This document shows, piece after piece, positions 45,609-54,178 of a stretch of DNA of 64,000 bases. The notes under the pieces are model-generated. The model was not told the DNA's origin. It did no database searches and saw nothing but the letters and a program-made list of their open reading frames with translations. The translations under genes were made by a program, and so were the position numbers. Source of the stretch: Lysobacterales bacterium (GTDB lineage: Bacteria > Pseudomonadota > Gammaproteobacteria > Xanthomonadales > Rhodanobacteraceae); assembly GCA_017305055.1 (NCBI GenBank), contig JAFKMZ010000011.1, forward strand, positions 94,875 through 158,874, written 5' to 3'. The first letter of the stretch is position 1; each line of letters opens with the position of its first letter.

Positions 45609-47267
45609 CTACTTGCGCGCGGCGGCGCTCTGGTCGCGGGCGGCGCGGAATTCGGAATCCTGGCTCCAGTTCGGCCACTCCTGCGAATTCGCGAGCTGGC
45701 TGCCCAGCGTGTACAGCAGCTGCAGGTCGCGGGCCATGCCGGTGAACGGCCAGCTCGCCTGCCATTCGTCGCCGGGCTGGTGGTAGCGCTTGGCGGTGTA
45801 GTCCGCAGCTGCGGCCCGGCCGGCGGCGACGCCACCGTCCACCAGATCCTCGCCCGAACCGAACGAGATCGCGGGTACGCCGCGCTTGGCGAACGAGAAG
45901 TGGTCGGAGCGGAAGAAGTAGCCGGCCTCCGGATGCGCGTCCGGCGTGTAGCGCAGGCCGAACTGCTTGCCGACCGCGATCAGGTCGTCCAGCAGGCCCA
46001 GCTTCGCCGTGCCGGAAATGGTGAAGTCGCGCGCCGGGCCACCCGGGTCCAGCGCGTCCATGTTCAGCACGCCTGCGGTCGTGGCCAGCGGATACAGCGG
46101 ATTGGCGGCGTAGTACTCGGAGCCGAGCAGGCCGCGTTCCTCGGCGGTGACGGCCAGGAACACCACCGAGCGCCCGGGCTGCGGTGCCTTGGCGAACGCA
46201 CGTCCCATCTCGATCAGTGCCGCCACGCCGGTGGCGTTGTCCACCGCGCCGTTGTAGATGCGGTCGCCGCTGGCGTCAGGCGCGCCGATGCCGAAATGGT
46301 CCCAGTGCGCGCTGTAGATCACCGTCTGCTGTGGATACTCGCTGCCGACGATGCGGCCGACGACGTTGTGCGAGGTGATCACCTGCGAGTCGACCTTGAA
46401 GTCTGCCGAGAAGGTCACGCCTTTGAGCGTCACCGGCTTGAACACACGCGTCTGTGCCTCCTTCTTCAGCGTGGCGAAATCCAGCCCGGCCTGCTTCAGC
46501 ATGGACACCGCGAGATCGTGCTGGATCCAGCCTTCCAGCTTGGGATGTTCCGCCGACGGGTCCTTGCGCACGATGTCGAACATGGTGCTGGCGTTCGAGT
46601 TCTTCACCGTCGCCCAGCCGTAGGACGCCGGCGCCGTTTCGTGCACGATCAGCACACCGACCGCGCCGCGCCGCGCGCCTTCCTCATACTTGTAGGTCCA
46701 GCGGCCGTAATAGGTCTCGGCCTTGCCGCCGAAGTCGCCCTTGCCTGCCTCGAAATCCGGGTCGTTGACCAGCACCACGGCGATCTTGCCGTGCAGGTCG
46801 ACACCCTTGTAGTCGTCCCAGTGGCGCTCCGGCGCATCGACGCCGTAGCCGACGAAGACCAGCGGCACGTCCTTGACGTCGACGGCCTTGGAGCCATCCA
46901 TTGGCGAGCGCATGGCGATTTCCTGGCCCTGTGCCAGGCTGCGCGCCTGGCCGTGTTCGGTCAAGGTGAACTTGGGCGTGCCGGCGATATCGCTGCGCAG
47001 CAGCGGCACGTCCTGCGTCCACGCGCGCTTGCCGTCCTTCAGGTCGCCGCCGGGTTGCAGGCCCGCGGCCTTGAACTGCGCGATCAGGTAATCGATGGTC
47101 CTGGTTTCCGCCGGGGTCGCCGGCCCGCGACCCTCGAACGCGTCCGACGACAGGGTCTTCACCTCGCTGGACAGGCGTTCGGGACTGAACGTCGGCGTCG
47201 TGGCGGCGAACGCAAGCGGGCAGGCAGACAGGACCAGCGCGGCAAGCAGCAGTCTTTTCACGGGCAT
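45609..47267 (-). CDS. secreted M28 family metallopeptidase
   Basis: A 552-residue zinc aminopeptidase-type enzyme. The signal peptide ends at PLAFA (about residue 21). A protease-associated insert lies between the N-terminal part and the catalytic core. Zinc ligands and catalytic residues are seen in SAHWDHFG (His, Asp), VDNATG (bridging Asp), TAEERGLLGSEYY (Glu-Glu), the NMDALDPGG aspartate, and YHQPGDEW (His). It would cleave N-terminal residues from peptides in the periplasm or outside the cell. The ATG at 47267 gives a clean signal peptide; the 32 codons upstream do not. It is convergent with the propeller pair and single-gene. Confidence 0.92.
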   Translation of the reverse strand: MPVKRLLLAALVLSACPLAFAATTPTFSPERLSSEVKTLSSDAFEGRGPATPAETRTIDYLIAQFKAAGLQPGGDLKDGKRAWTQDVPLLRSDIAGTPKFTLTEHGQARSLAQGQEIAMRSPMDGSKAVDVKDVPLVFVGYGVDAPERHWDDYKGVDLHGKIAVVLVNDPDFEAGKGDFGGKAETYYGRWTYKYEEGARRGAVGVLIVHETAPASYGWATVKNSNASTMFDIVRKDPSAEHPKLEGWIQHDLAVSMLKQAGLDFATLKKEAQTRVFKPVTLKGVTFSADFKVDSQVITSHNVVGRIVGSEYPQQTVIYSAHWDHFGIGAPDASGDRIYNGAVDNATGVAALIEMGRAFAKAPQPGRSVVFLAVTAEERGLLGSEYYAANPLYPLATTAGVLNMDALDPGGPARDFTISGTAKLGLLDDLIAVGKQFGLRYTPDAHPEAGYFFRSDHFSFAKRGVPAISFGSGEDLVDGGVAAGRAAAADYTAKRYHQPGDEWQASWPFTGMARDLQLLYTLGSQLANSQEWPNWSQDSEFRAARDQSAAARK

Positions 47268-47715
47268 GACCTGGTGGCGGCGGGACGCACTCCATACTAG
47301 TCGGCGTGACGGCCGAAACCAATTCGTGGTCGTGGCCGATGCCGGTACCTGACGCTCCAGCACCGAGGGGTACGCAGGCGATGCCAGCCGGCGAGCTGAC
47401 GCCAGTCAACGACAAGCAGCGCGTCCGCGGTTATTCCTGTGTCTCAAGCCCGCGGCGTGGAGAGCAGCCCGTGCCGGATGCGCGATACGATCTGGTGACT
47501 TCCCATGCATGATCCGGCAACTGCTGTCCGCCCACTGCGCCCCGCCGCGGGCGATCGAGACAACCCTCGGCACGCGAAGCCGATGGCGCTGGCGCCGAGT
47601 GCACCGCGCCTGCCGTTGTGGAAATGTCCACGCTGCGGCGCGCGCAAGCGCCTGCGCCGCAGGCAACCCGGCTGAGGCTGTTGCCGCATGATGCGGCGGA
47701 TGGCTGGGTTGCCCG
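47268..47715. other. 448-base region between the M28 peptidase and mrfB
   Basis: The only candidate gene is the 56-codon frame at 47505-47675. The rest holds no clear promoter or repeat. Confidence 0.5.
47505..47675 (+). CDS. possible 56-residue protein with a CxxC knuckle
   Basis: This short frame begins ATG CAT GAT and ends in TGA. It encodes a Pro/Ala/Arg-rich leader, then LPLWKCPRCGARKRLRRRQPG. The LWKCPRCG element looks like one half of a zinc ribbon, as in DUF5655-like proteins, but the second Cys pair is absent. There is no obvious ribosome-binding site. It may be a real small basic protein, the remnant of a longer gene, or chance. Confidence 0.22.
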   Translation: MHDPATAVRPLRPAAGDRDNPRHAKPMALAPSAPRLPLWKCPRCGARKRLRRRQPG

Positions 47716-48567
47716 CTATCCAGCGCGGTCATCCATGCCGGCGAGGCAGGCCAGGATACCGGCCAGGCTCTTCAGGTCCTGGGCGTTGTGCTGCAGGACG
47801 CGGCGCAGGTTTGCGGCCGAGCCGCCGCGCAGGTAATGCAGCCAGGCCGCGGGCGCCTGCGCGCCGGGCAGGTCGTCCTCGCGCACCACACCGAGCAGGC
47901 GATGCTCGGCCGTGGCGAGGCGGCAATTCGCCCACACGCCCTTCCAGTGGCGGCGCACGGGGTGCAGCAGGTCCAGATGCCGCAGGCCGATGAGTGGATT
48001 TGGCAGGCGCGCCAGGCGATAGCGTGTGGCCAGCAGCGGCGCGTCGTAGCTCTTGCCGTTGTAGCTCACCAGCACGGATTGCGTGTGCAGCCAGCCGGCA
48101 AACATGCGCAGCATGGTCGTCTCGGCAGCCATGCTGGTGATGGTGAGCTGGCGGACGCGCAGGCGCGAATCGATCCAGTCCGCGGCACCGATCATGAAGG
48201 CGCGCGTGCCGGTGCCGCCGGCCAGGCCGGTGGTCTCGGTGTCGAAGTGCAGAAGGTGGGCGCGCGCAACTGGTTCCCCGACGCGGGCGAAGCGGGCGTC
48301 GATGCTCGCCGCCGGCGGGGGCCAATCCATCCATGCCTCCGTGTAGTGCAGGCCGGGGGCGATCTCCTCGCCGGGCACCTCGCGGTCGGTTGATGGCGGC
48401 GTGCCGAGGGTGCCGCTGCGGTGGGTGCGCAGCTGCAGCAGCCGCTGCAAGTGGGCCGGCAGTGACGGCGATGGCATCGGCGCCCACGGTATCGAAGCCG
48501 GGGCGGTCGTGTGTCGCGCACCGGCCTCGCGGCGCAGCTCGCGCAGGTGGTTGGGCAGCGGACTCAT
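47716..48567 (-). CDS. RNase H-fold 3'-5' exonuclease, MrfB (YprB)-like
   Basis: A 283-residue protein with an RNase_H_2/DEDD nuclease domain. The acidic residues are D109-T-E111 (HFDTETTGL), D175 in YNGKSYDAP, D199 in HLDLLH and D264 in HNAQDL. In Bacillus subtilis the homologous YprB (MrfB) exonuclease works with the helicase YprA (MrfA) to repair mitomycin-type DNA damage outside nucleotide excision repair. Here its ATG overlaps the helicase stop (ATGA), matching that pairing. It is shorter than the Bacillus protein and lacks room for a large C-terminal repeat domain. The N-terminal 65 residues are Pro-rich and variable. Confidence 0.83.
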   Translation of the reverse strand: MSPLPNHLRELRREAGARHTTAPASIPWAPMPSPSLPAHLQRLLQLRTHRSGTLGTPPSTDREVPGEEIAPGLHYTEAWMDWPPPAASIDARFARVGEPVARAHLLHFDTETTGLAGGTGTRAFMIGAADWIDSRLRVRQLTITSMAAETTMLRMFAGWLHTQSVLVSYNGKSYDAPLLATRYRLARLPNPLIGLRHLDLLHPVRRHWKGVWANCRLATAEHRLLGVVREDDLPGAQAPAAWLHYLRGGSAANLRRVLQHNAQDLKSLAGILACLAGMDDRAG

Positions 48568-50975
48568 CCGTGGGCCAGCAGGTTCAGCACCTGCAGCGCG
48601 AGCATCTTTGGCGTGTGCGTGGCGCCCTCGTCCATGGCCAGCACCGGTCCGACGCAGGCCGGGCAGCCGCCGCGGCAATCGCAGCCTTGCACCAGCTCGA
48701 GCGCGCGTGCAAGCAGCTCGTCGCGCCTGTCGAACAGCGGCGCGCTCAGGCCCACCCCGCCGGGAAACGCGTCGTACAGATAGACCGTTGGCGTGAATGC
48801 CGGCTCGGCGCCCGGTGTTGCGCGTTGTCCATCGTCGCTGCCGTGGACCCGACTGTGCCCACGCGGGTTGGTGCTGGCAAACCAGGCACCGTCGCTGCTG
48901 CCGACGGACTTCTGCAGGTCGCGGCTCTCGGCCATGACGGTGACGGTGGCGACCAGGTGCAGCGCACTGGCAGCGCCCATGAAGCCATCCAGTGTCTGCT
49001 GGCGGTCGGCGAAGACAGCATCCAGCAGGACCTGCGGCAGTTGCCACCAGACGGCGGTGGTGTGCAGTTCCTGGTCAGGCAGGTTGACCGGGCCGTAGCC
49101 GATGTTCTCGTGGGTGTAGTAGCGGATCTTCTTGTAGCCTGCGACGTGGCGCACCACGTGGACCTCGCCGTGCCCGGCCTGGCCGGCGCCGCAGGCGGCG
49201 TGGTCGAAGCAGTCCAGGACCTTGAGCCTGCTGTAGTCGATGGCGTCGGTGTAGTAGTCGACGTGGGTGCGCGTGACATAGGCCTTGCGGCCTTCCCAGT
49301 CCAGACGCTCCACCTGGTAGGGTACGGACTGCACCATGTGGATCGCGCCCTCGTACAAGGTGACTGCGGCCGCGGTGAAATCCACCTCGGCGATGATGTT
49401 CTGCCTGCCGGCGCTGCGGTCGACCACGACGAAGTTGCCGTCGGCGACCGAGCGCAGCGAGACCGCGCCGGCTGGGTAGCTGTCGGCGATCCACTCCCAG
49501 CGTTCCCCCTCGCGGTGCAGCACGCCTTCCCCGGCGAGGACCTCGAGCCACGGCACGGCGTCGACGGGACCGAAATTTTCGCCATCGCCAAATGGCAGCT
49601 CGAACGCGGCGCAGCGGATGTGGTCGAGCAGGATCAGCGCCTGGTCAGGCGCGATGCGCGCATGCTCCGGCGTGGCGTCGCGGAAGAATTCCGGATGGCG
49701 CACCAGGTACTGGTCCAGCGGGTCGGAACTGGCCACCAGCACGCCGAGCGCGGCGCGCTGGCGCCGGCCGGCGCGGCCCAGCCGCTGCCAGGTGCCGGCC
49801 ACGGAACCGGGGTAGCCGTTCAACACCACGACGTCGAGCGCGCCAATGTCGACGCCGAGCTCCAGCGCCGAGGTGCTGACGATGCCGTCGACGTGGCCGG
49901 CACGCATGTCGCGCTCGGCGGCGCGGCGCTCGCGCGGCAGGTAGCCACCGCGATAGGCGCGGATGCGCGGCAGCTTGCGCGGGTCGTGGTCGAAGACGTC
50001 CTTGAGGTACTTGGTGAGCACTTCCACCAACGTGCGGCTGGAGGCGAAGACCAGGGTCTTCAGCCCGGATTTGATGGCCAGGCGAGCGATGCGGTTGGTC
50101 TGCGAACGGGCCGAGGCGCGCAGCCCCAGGTCGGCATTGACCACCGGCGGGTTCCACAGCAGCACATGCCGCTCGCCGCTGGGCGCGCCGCTGGCGGTGA
50201 TGCAATGCACCGGCCGCTCGATCAGCGCCTCGGCATGCCCGCGCGGATTGCCGATGGTGGCCGAGCACAGGATGAATTGCGGACTCACGCCGTAGAACGC
50301 GCACACGCGCTGCAGGCGCCGGATCACGTTGGCCACGTGCGAGCCGAACACGCCGCGGTAGCTGTGCACCTCGTCGATCACCACGTAGCGCAGGCTCTCG
50401 AAGAACTGCGCCCACTTGGTGTGGTGCGGCAGGATCGCCTGGTGCAGCATGTCCGGGTTGCTGATCACGATGTCGCCATGCACGCGTACGGCCTGGCGCG
50501 CGTCGCCCGGCGTGTCGCCGTCGAAGGTGAAGGCCTTGACGCCGAGTTGCCCGGCGGCGTTGAGCTCGAGCAGCTCGGCCAGCTGGTCCTGGGCCAGCGC
50601 CTTGGTCGGGAACAGGTACAGCGCCTTGGCCCGCTCCTGCAGCGCGGCGGCCAGCACCGGCAGCGTGTAGCACAGCGTCTTGCCTGAGGCCGTGGGCGTG
50701 ACGATCGCCACGTGCTCGCGCGCCTGGCTCGCCGCCCAGGCCTCGGCCTGGTGGCTGTACAGCCGGGTGATGCCGCGCTGGCGCAAGGCCGCTGCCAGCA
50801 CGGGCGGCAGGTTGTCGGGGAGGGGCACATAGGAACCGGTCGTGGCCGGCATGACGATGCTGCCGGTGATGCGGGCGGCATAGCGCCGCGACAGGCGCTC
50901 GGCCAGGATCCGGCCATCGCCGGGCGGGCTGAGGGAGGCACCCTCGGGGCGAAAGCGATCGGGCAGGGCATTCAT
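48564..50975 (-). CDS. DEAD/H-box helicase with DUF1998 domain, MrfA (YprA)-like
   Basis: An 803-residue superfamily 2 helicase. Walker A is TPTASGKT (93-100) and Walker B is DEVH (201-204). SAT is motif III, and motif VI is QRLGRAGRR. The C-terminal MZB/DUF1998 domain ends in a zinc site with Cys765, 767, 771 and 774 (CDCRGGCPAC). This layout is that of MrfA, a 3'-5' DNA helicase of mitomycin repair. The start is the ATG at 50975 (MNALPDRF). It is coupled to the exonuclease gene by a four-base overlap. Confidence 0.92.
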   Translation of the reverse strand: MNALPDRFRPEGASLSPPGDGRILAERLSRRYAARITGSIVMPATTGSYVPLPDNLPPVLAAALRQRGITRLYSHQAEAWAASQAREHVAIVTPTASGKTLCYTLPVLAAALQERAKALYLFPTKALAQDQLAELLELNAAGQLGVKAFTFDGDTPGDARQAVRVHGDIVISNPDMLHQAILPHHTKWAQFFESLRYVVIDEVHSYRGVFGSHVANVIRRLQRVCAFYGVSPQFILCSATIGNPRGHAEALIERPVHCITASGAPSGERHVLLWNPPVVNADLGLRASARSQTNRIARLAIKSGLKTLVFASSRTLVEVLTKYLKDVFDHDPRKLPRIRAYRGGYLPRERRAAERDMRAGHVDGIVSTSALELGVDIGALDVVVLNGYPGSVAGTWQRLGRAGRRQRAALGVLVASSDPLDQYLVRHPEFFRDATPEHARIAPDQALILLDHIRCAAFELPFGDGENFGPVDAVPWLEVLAGEGVLHREGERWEWIADSYPAGAVSLRSVADGNFVVVDRSAGRQNIIAEVDFTAAAVTLYEGAIHMVQSVPYQVERLDWEGRKAYVTRTHVDYYTDAIDYSRLKVLDCFDHAACGAGQAGHGEVHVVRHVAGYKKIRYYTHENIGYGPVNLPDQELHTTAVWWQLPQVLLDAVFADRQQTLDGFMGAASALHLVATVTVMAESRDLQKSVGSSDGAWFASTNPRGHSRVHGSDDGQRATPGAEPAFTPTVYLYDAFPGGVGLSAPLFDRRDELLARALELVQGCDCRGGCPACVGPVLAMDEGATHTPKMLALQVLNLLAHG

Positions 50976-51149
50976 GGCGTATCCGCGTATGGCCGCCCAG
51001 CAGTACACCGCGCCGCCGTCTCACCCATTGCGACAGCACCCCGCCCCGCAGCCGCCGCCCAGGACGGGAGGCATGACTTCCGGCACGCACGGGCAGAGAT
51101 GCAACGTTATAAGGTTTCCTGCTGCTGCTCCTCGAGAAGTCGCGCTCGC

Positions 51150-52808
51150 ATGAACAAGTCGTGGATTCGCGGGCTGAACCACATGGCAAGCGGGAACGAC
51201 CATGCCGTACTCCACCATGGAGGCCGGCGTGCCGTGTCGTGCGTGCGGACCTTGGGCGCCGTCGTGGTCGTGCTGGCGCTGGGCGCCTGCACTGTGGGGC
51301 CGGACTTCGAACGGCCGCCCGCGCCGAAGGTCGATACCTATACCGCGCATGCGCCTGAAACCACCGCGGCCACCGCGGACGTTGCCGGCGGCGAGGCGCA
51401 GCATTTCACCACCGGCAGCGACATCCCCGGTGACTGGTGGACCCTGTTCCACTCCAAGGCACTCAATGCGCTGATCGCCGATTCGCTGGCGAACAATGCC
51501 GACCTGGAGACGGCGAGCGCCGCGCTGGCGGTGGCGCGGGAAACGGCCCTGGCGCAGCGCGGGGCGCGCTATCCGTCGGTCACTGCGGGTTTTTCCGCCA
51601 GCCGTCAGCAGGACCCATCCGGCGCGCTGGCTCCCGTGCCCAGCAACAACGCATTCCTGTACAACCTGTTCACCCCACAGGTCAGCGTTTCCTATGTGCC
51701 GGACGTATTCGGCCTGAATCGGCGCACAGTGGAGTCGTTGCAGGCACAGGCGCAGTCCGTGCGCTTCCAGATGATTGCCGCGCAGGTCACGCTGAGCACC
51801 AACGTGGTCGCCGCCGCCGTGCGGCAGGCATCGCTGCGGGCCCAGATCGCGGCGACGCTGAAGTTGGTCGACATCAACAACAAGATGCTGCAGGTGTTGC
51901 GTGATCAGCTGGCACACGGTTACGTCGGACGTCTGGACGTTGCGGCGCAGGAGACGCAGATGGCCCAGGTTGCCGCTACGCTGCCGCCACTGCGCACCCA
52001 GCTCGCCCAACAGGACCACCTGCTTGCGGTGCTTTCCGGGCAGTTTCCCGGTCAGGCCCAGGCCGAGGCGTTTGACTTGGCCAGTCTGACCTTGCCGCAG
52101 GACTTGCCCCTGAGCCTGCCCTCGGTCCTGGTGGCGCAGCGCCCGGACGTGCGTCAGGCCGAGGCCAACCTGCATGCCGCCAGTGCGCAGGTCGGCGTTG
52201 CCACCGCGAACCGCCTGCCTAACATCTCACTGACGGCGAACGTCGGCAGCACCGCAGTGGCGATCGGCCAGGTGTTCAAGGCGGGTACCGGCTTCTGGAG
52301 TGTGGGCGCCGATCTGGCCGCCCCCATTTTCGCGGGTGGTGCCTTGCTCCATCAGCAGCGCGCCGCCAAGGCCGCCTATCGGGAAGCTGCCGCGCAGTAC
52401 CGCAGCACGGTGCTGACCGCCTTCCAGAACGTCGCCGATACCCTGGCTGCGCTCGAACAGGATGCGCTGGGCCTGCAGCAGGCCGCCAAGGCTGCGGTGG
52501 CGGCCCAGGTCACGTTGGACTTGTCGCAACGGCAAGTGAAGGACGGTTACGCGGGTTACCTGACCTTGTTGAGTGCGGAGCAGGCCTACCAGCAGGCGCA
52601 GATCACCCTCGTCGAGGCGCAGGCGAACCGCTACAGCGACACCGCGGCCTTGTTCCAGGCGCTCGGCGGCGGCTGGTGGCACGACGCGGAGGCAGGGCAG
52701 CCCATGGCGAAGCCTGCCGCGACCGGATCGAATGGGGCGGGACTGGCCGATACCGCGCATGCCGTGGTCCGCGCGCCCGACCACAACCAGGCCGGCCCGA
52801 AGCCATGA
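51150..52808 (+). CDS. NodT-type RND outer-membrane efflux lipoprotein
   Basis: A 552-residue outer-membrane factor. The signal peptide ends in the lipobox ALGAC (Cys47), followed by TVGPDFERPPAP, the typical N-terminus of NodT/OprM-type lipoproteins. Two OEP repeats follow, with SVSYVPDVFGLNRR, VLVAQRPDVRQAEANL and the paired strand/helix pattern. The start is uncertain. The ATG at 51150 gives a 30-residue n-region; the ATG at 51183 or GTG codons at 51234 and 51243 would give a more normal signal peptide. It opens the second RND operon. A Pro/Ala-rich tail of about 45 residues ends the protein. Confidence 0.86.
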   Translation: MNKSWIRGLNHMASGNDHAVLHHGGRRAVSCVRTLGAVVVVLALGACTVGPDFERPPAPKVDTYTAHAPETTAATADVAGGEAQHFTTGSDIPGDWWTLFHSKALNALIADSLANNADLETASAALAVARETALAQRGARYPSVTAGFSASRQQDPSGALAPVPSNNAFLYNLFTPQVSVSYVPDVFGLNRRTVESLQAQAQSVRFQMIAAQVTLSTNVVAAAVRQASLRAQIAATLKLVDINNKMLQVLRDQLAHGYVGRLDVAAQETQMAQVAATLPPLRTQLAQQDHLLAVLSGQFPGQAQAEAFDLASLTLPQDLPLSLPSVLVAQRPDVRQAEANLHAASAQVGVATANRLPNISLTANVGSTAVAIGQVFKAGTGFWSVGADLAAPIFAGGALLHQQRAAKAAYREAAAQYRSTVLTAFQNVADTLAALEQDALGLQQAAKAAVAAQVTLDLSQRQVKDGYAGYLTLLSAEQAYQQAQITLVEAQANRYSDTAALFQALGGGWWHDAEAGQPMAKPAATGSNGAGLADTAHAVVRAPDHNQAGPKP

Positions 52809-52848
52809 ATCCAACCAGGATGCCGATGAACACCAGGGAACCTTTCCT

Positions 52849-52977
52849 CCGTCATTCCCGCGAGGCGCTTTACAACAGCGAATGCTGGTCAAGCGGGAAC
52901 CCAGTGCCCTGGATGGAAACAGCTGAAATACCAAGGCGCTGGATCCCGGGTATCGCTACGCGATTCCGGGATGACGG
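52849..52977. repeat. REP-like repeat between OMF and MFP genes
   Basis: The 129-base element starts CCGTCATTCCCGCG and ends in GGGATGACGG, the inverted form of its start. In between are the words AAGCGGGAACCCAGTGCC and CTGGATCCCGGG, typical of REP/BIME-like repeats in Xanthomonadales. Both ends face inward as a large imperfect stem. It sits inside an operon, in the 209-base gap between the outer-membrane factor and adaptor genes, and could affect mRNA processing or expression ratio. Confidence 0.75.
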
Positions 52978-53017
52978 GCAAGATCAGCGCCGCGCTGGAT
53001 CAGCCGGGGAAAAAGTG

Positions 53018-54178
53018 ATGGTGACGTGGGTGCGCCAGGCCGGGCGCTGGCCGTTGCTGGCCGCGCTGGCGGCGGCGCTGGTGCTGGGCGGCTGCTCGTC
53101 CGGCGGCAGCGCCGGCAAGACCGCGGCGGCCGCCAGCGCGCCGCACAACGTGAGCATGACGGCCGAGCAGCTCAAGCACATCCAGCTGTACACGGTGGAG
53201 CCGGTGGCCTATCACCGCACGGTCCAGGCCAACGGCACGGTCGACTTCGACCAGAACCAGGCCACCAGCGTGGTCGCGGCCTTCTCCGGCCCCGTGACCC
53301 GCCTGCTGGTGGCGCCGGGCGACCAGGTCAGGCAGGGCCAGGCGCTGGCGACCGTCGATTCGCCCGATTTCACGCAGGCCATCGGCAACTATCGCAAGGC
53401 CCTGGTTGCAGCGAAGAACGCGCGTCGCGTGGCGGACATGGACCAGGACCTGGTCAAGCACGACGGCATCGCCGAGCGCGAGGCGGCGCAGGCCCAGACC
53501 GACGCGGTCGGCGCCGAGGCCGACCGCGATGCGGCGCTGCAGACCCTGAAAAGCCTCAATGTGGATGCGCAGACCATCCGCGACCTGCAGGCCGGCCGTC
53601 CGGTCGGGCACGTGCAGGGCACGATCCGCTCGCCCATCGCCGGCACCGTCGCCGAGCGCCTGATCACCGTCGGGCAGCTGCTGCAGGCCGGAAGCACGCC
53701 GTGCTTTACCGTCGCCAATCTCTCCCAGGTCTGGGTGCTGGCACAGCTCTTCGGCAGCGACCCGGCCAGCCTGCGCGTCGGCGACCCGGCCGATATCGAG
53801 ATCGGTGACGGCAGCAAGCCGTTGACCGGCAAACTCACCAATATCTCCGCCGTGGTCGATCCGGACACGCGGGCGGTGACGGCACGGGTCTCGGTGGACA
53901 ATCCCGGCGGGGTGCTGCGCAAGCAGATGTACGTGCGCGTGAGCATCCAGTCGCAGCGCGAGCAGCACGGGCTGCTGGTGCCGGTCTCGGCAGTCCTGCG
54001 CGATGACGAGAACCTGCCCTTCGTGTACATCGTCCAGGCCGACGGCAGCTTTGCCCAGCATGGCGTGACCCTCGGCTACCGCAGTGGCGACCGCTACGAC
54101 ATCACCGCAGGTCTCCAGGCCGGCGACCGCGTGGTGACCGATGGCGCCATCTTCGTCCGCTTCATGCAGACACAATGA
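53018..54178 (+). CDS. RND adaptor (CzcB/CusB-like membrane fusion protein)
   Basis: A 386-residue periplasmic adaptor lipoprotein (lipobox VLGGC). The mature protein starts with a Ser/Gly/Ala-rich linker. It has the barrel-sandwich halves around PVTRLLVAPGDQVRQGQAL and RSPIAGTVAERLITVGQ, an alpha-hairpin with many charged residues, a beta-barrel (VWVLAQLFGSDPASLRVGD) and a membrane-proximal domain. It is nearest to heavy-metal-efflux adaptors but lacks an N-terminal His- or Met-rich metal site. The ATG at 53018 has GGGGA seven bases upstream. Its stop overlaps the permease start (ATGA). Confidence 0.87.
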   Translation: MVTWVRQAGRWPLLAALAAALVLGGCSSGGSAGKTAAAASAPHNVSMTAEQLKHIQLYTVEPVAYHRTVQANGTVDFDQNQATSVVAAFSGPVTRLLVAPGDQVRQGQALATVDSPDFTQAIGNYRKALVAAKNARRVADMDQDLVKHDGIAEREAAQAQTDAVGAEADRDAALQTLKSLNVDAQTIRDLQAGRPVGHVQGTIRSPIAGTVAERLITVGQLLQAGSTPCFTVANLSQVWVLAQLFGSDPASLRVGDPADIEIGDGSKPLTGKLTNISAVVDPDTRAVTARVSVDNPGGVLRKQMYVRVSIQSQREQHGLLVPVSAVLRDDENLPFVYIVQADGSFAQHGVTLGYRSGDRYDITAGLQAGDRVVTDGAIFVRFMQTQ

